Shown here in pieces: positions 5,408 to 5,569 of a stretch of 5,569 bases of DNA. The translations under genes and the position numbers were made by a program. Numbering within the stretch: position 1 is the first letter of the stretch; each line of letters begins with the position of its first letter. Under the pieces are notes generated by a model. The model had not been told where the DNA came from, searched no databases, and was given only the letters and a program-made list of their open reading frames with translations. Source of the stretch: RUG11867 sp964553435 (GTDB lineage: Bacteria; Bacillota_I; Bacilli_A; RF39; UBA660); contig CAZKKM010000085.1 in the NCBI GenBank assembly GCA_964553435.1, forward strand, positions 1 through 5,569. Reading direction: 5' to 3'.

Positions 5408-5475
5408 AATAGTAGAATATTATATAATTATCGTATGAGGATATGAAAGTCATCATTATTAAGATGGATAACTTA

Positions 5476-5569
5476 TCATAATAAATTAAAATATAGTAAA
5501 CTTCTCATAATCTGTATTATGTTAACTTCTTCATTTAGATTGAAATCGTCATCAACCGCCTTAAGAGCT
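5476..5569 (-). CDS. Possible C-terminus of a minus-strand gene entering from the right edge
   Basis: On the minus strand one frame is open from the window edge to TGA (5478-5476), giving 30 residues beginning ALKAVDDDFNLNEEVN and ending SLLYFNLL. The mix of acidic and hydrophobic residues looks more like a real protein end than the other two minus frames, which stop quickly. The plus strand also has a frame open to the edge, so this is not decisive. If real, the gene converges toward the HTH gene region and would need a terminator between 5408 and 5475, where I see none. No family recognised. Confidence 0.3.
   Translation of the reverse strand, partial: ALKAVDDDFNLNEEVNIIQIMRSLLYFNLL

Larger units (their letters stand above)
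4941..5569. other. Long region without a clear gene; very AT-rich right half
   Basis: From 4941 to 5074 there is a G-rich tract (GGGGAGGGG right after the HTH gene stop), which looks like a ribosome binding site but has no start codon at usable distance, then AT-rich DNA with no ORF I can support. A terminator and an inverted repeat follow. From about 5151 there is a short inverted repeat, CTGTT/AACAG around a 6-nt loop (about 5172-5187), and two copies of ACCAAAATT near 5155 and 5205. DNA of rising AT content then runs to the right edge. A TATAAT is visible at 5423-5428 with only a weak -35 (TTGCTT, 5400-5405). No tRNA or rRNA is seen. Confidence 0.6.

Noticed and set aside
5304..5456. 50-aa open frame on the minus strand
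   Set aside because: Very Phe/Tyr/Ile-rich composition, with no ribosome site, over AT-rich DNA. It overlaps a more protein-like plus-strand frame, so it is probably chance.
5436..5484. Short ORF MKVIIIKMDNLS after TATAAT (5423-5428) and GAGG
   Set aside because: GAGG is only 2 nt from the ATG and the ORF has 12 codons before double stops. Spacing does not support translation.
5435..5569. Plus-strand frame open to the right edge if TGA were read as Trp (code 4)
   Set aside because: All Trp codons in the clear genes are TGG and no clear gene needs TGA as sense. Lack of TGA stops in the main genes is explained by AT-rich stop preference, so there is no support for recoding.
1..5569. CRISPR arrays, insertion sequences, integrase or toxin-antitoxin pairs, tRNA or rRNA genes
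   Set aside because: No regularly spaced repeats, transposase or integrase motifs, paired small ORFs or tRNA-like folds were found on either strand.

Overview
This is a low-GC window with standard-code bacterial genes: every Trp in the clear ORFs is TGG, and the stops used are TAA and TAG. The protein types point to an uncultured, gut-type member of the Bacillota, in or near the Bacilli/Mollicutes-related lineages (RF39, Acholeplasma or Erysipelotrichales relatives). The evidence is an MnmA with the long Mollicutes-like insertion after its NWDS motif, a 'YYYRGAVTNNYVKF...WRIIRINGDGS' surface protein, a SpoIIM-type membrane protein, and a tiny Lys-rich single-span protein. The lineage is inferred from family resemblance; no search was run.

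Layout. Positions 1-964 (+) hold the C-terminal part of a large surface-type protein cut by the left edge. A sigma-A-type promoter and a terminator-like hairpin share the next 60 bases. They precede a 346-aa SAM-binding Rossmann protein of the DUF3419/BtaA type at 1034-2074 (+). This gene converges, across one bidirectional terminator, on a 40-aa membrane protein on the minus strand (2096-2218). That small gene is divergent from a SpoIIM-like membrane protein (2336-2902, +), and the two appear to share a compact promoter region. mnmA (tRNA U34 2-thiouridylase, 2951-4072, +) follows with its own extended -10 promoter. It ends in a terminator that contains its stop codon. A 258-aa protein with an N-terminal XRE-type helix-turn-helix (4164-4940, +) follows. 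Its promoter carries a perfect 11-bp palindrome between -35 and -10, a good candidate for autoregulation.

The last ~630 bases hold a strong terminator (about 5075-5102), a long-loop inverted repeat (5107-5150) and a very AT-rich stretch. In that stretch only a possible 51-aa ORF (5252-5407, +) and a possible protein C-terminus entering from the right edge on the minus strand (5476-5569) can be suggested.

The genes do not form one pathway. Nearly every gene has its own promoter and terminator, so this reads as a compact chromosomal housekeeping region of single-gene units. The gene set shows no defence system, mobile element or CRISPR. The most interesting signals are regulatory: a hairpin whose 3' arm is the next gene's ribosome binding site, and the palindrome in the HTH gene's promoter.
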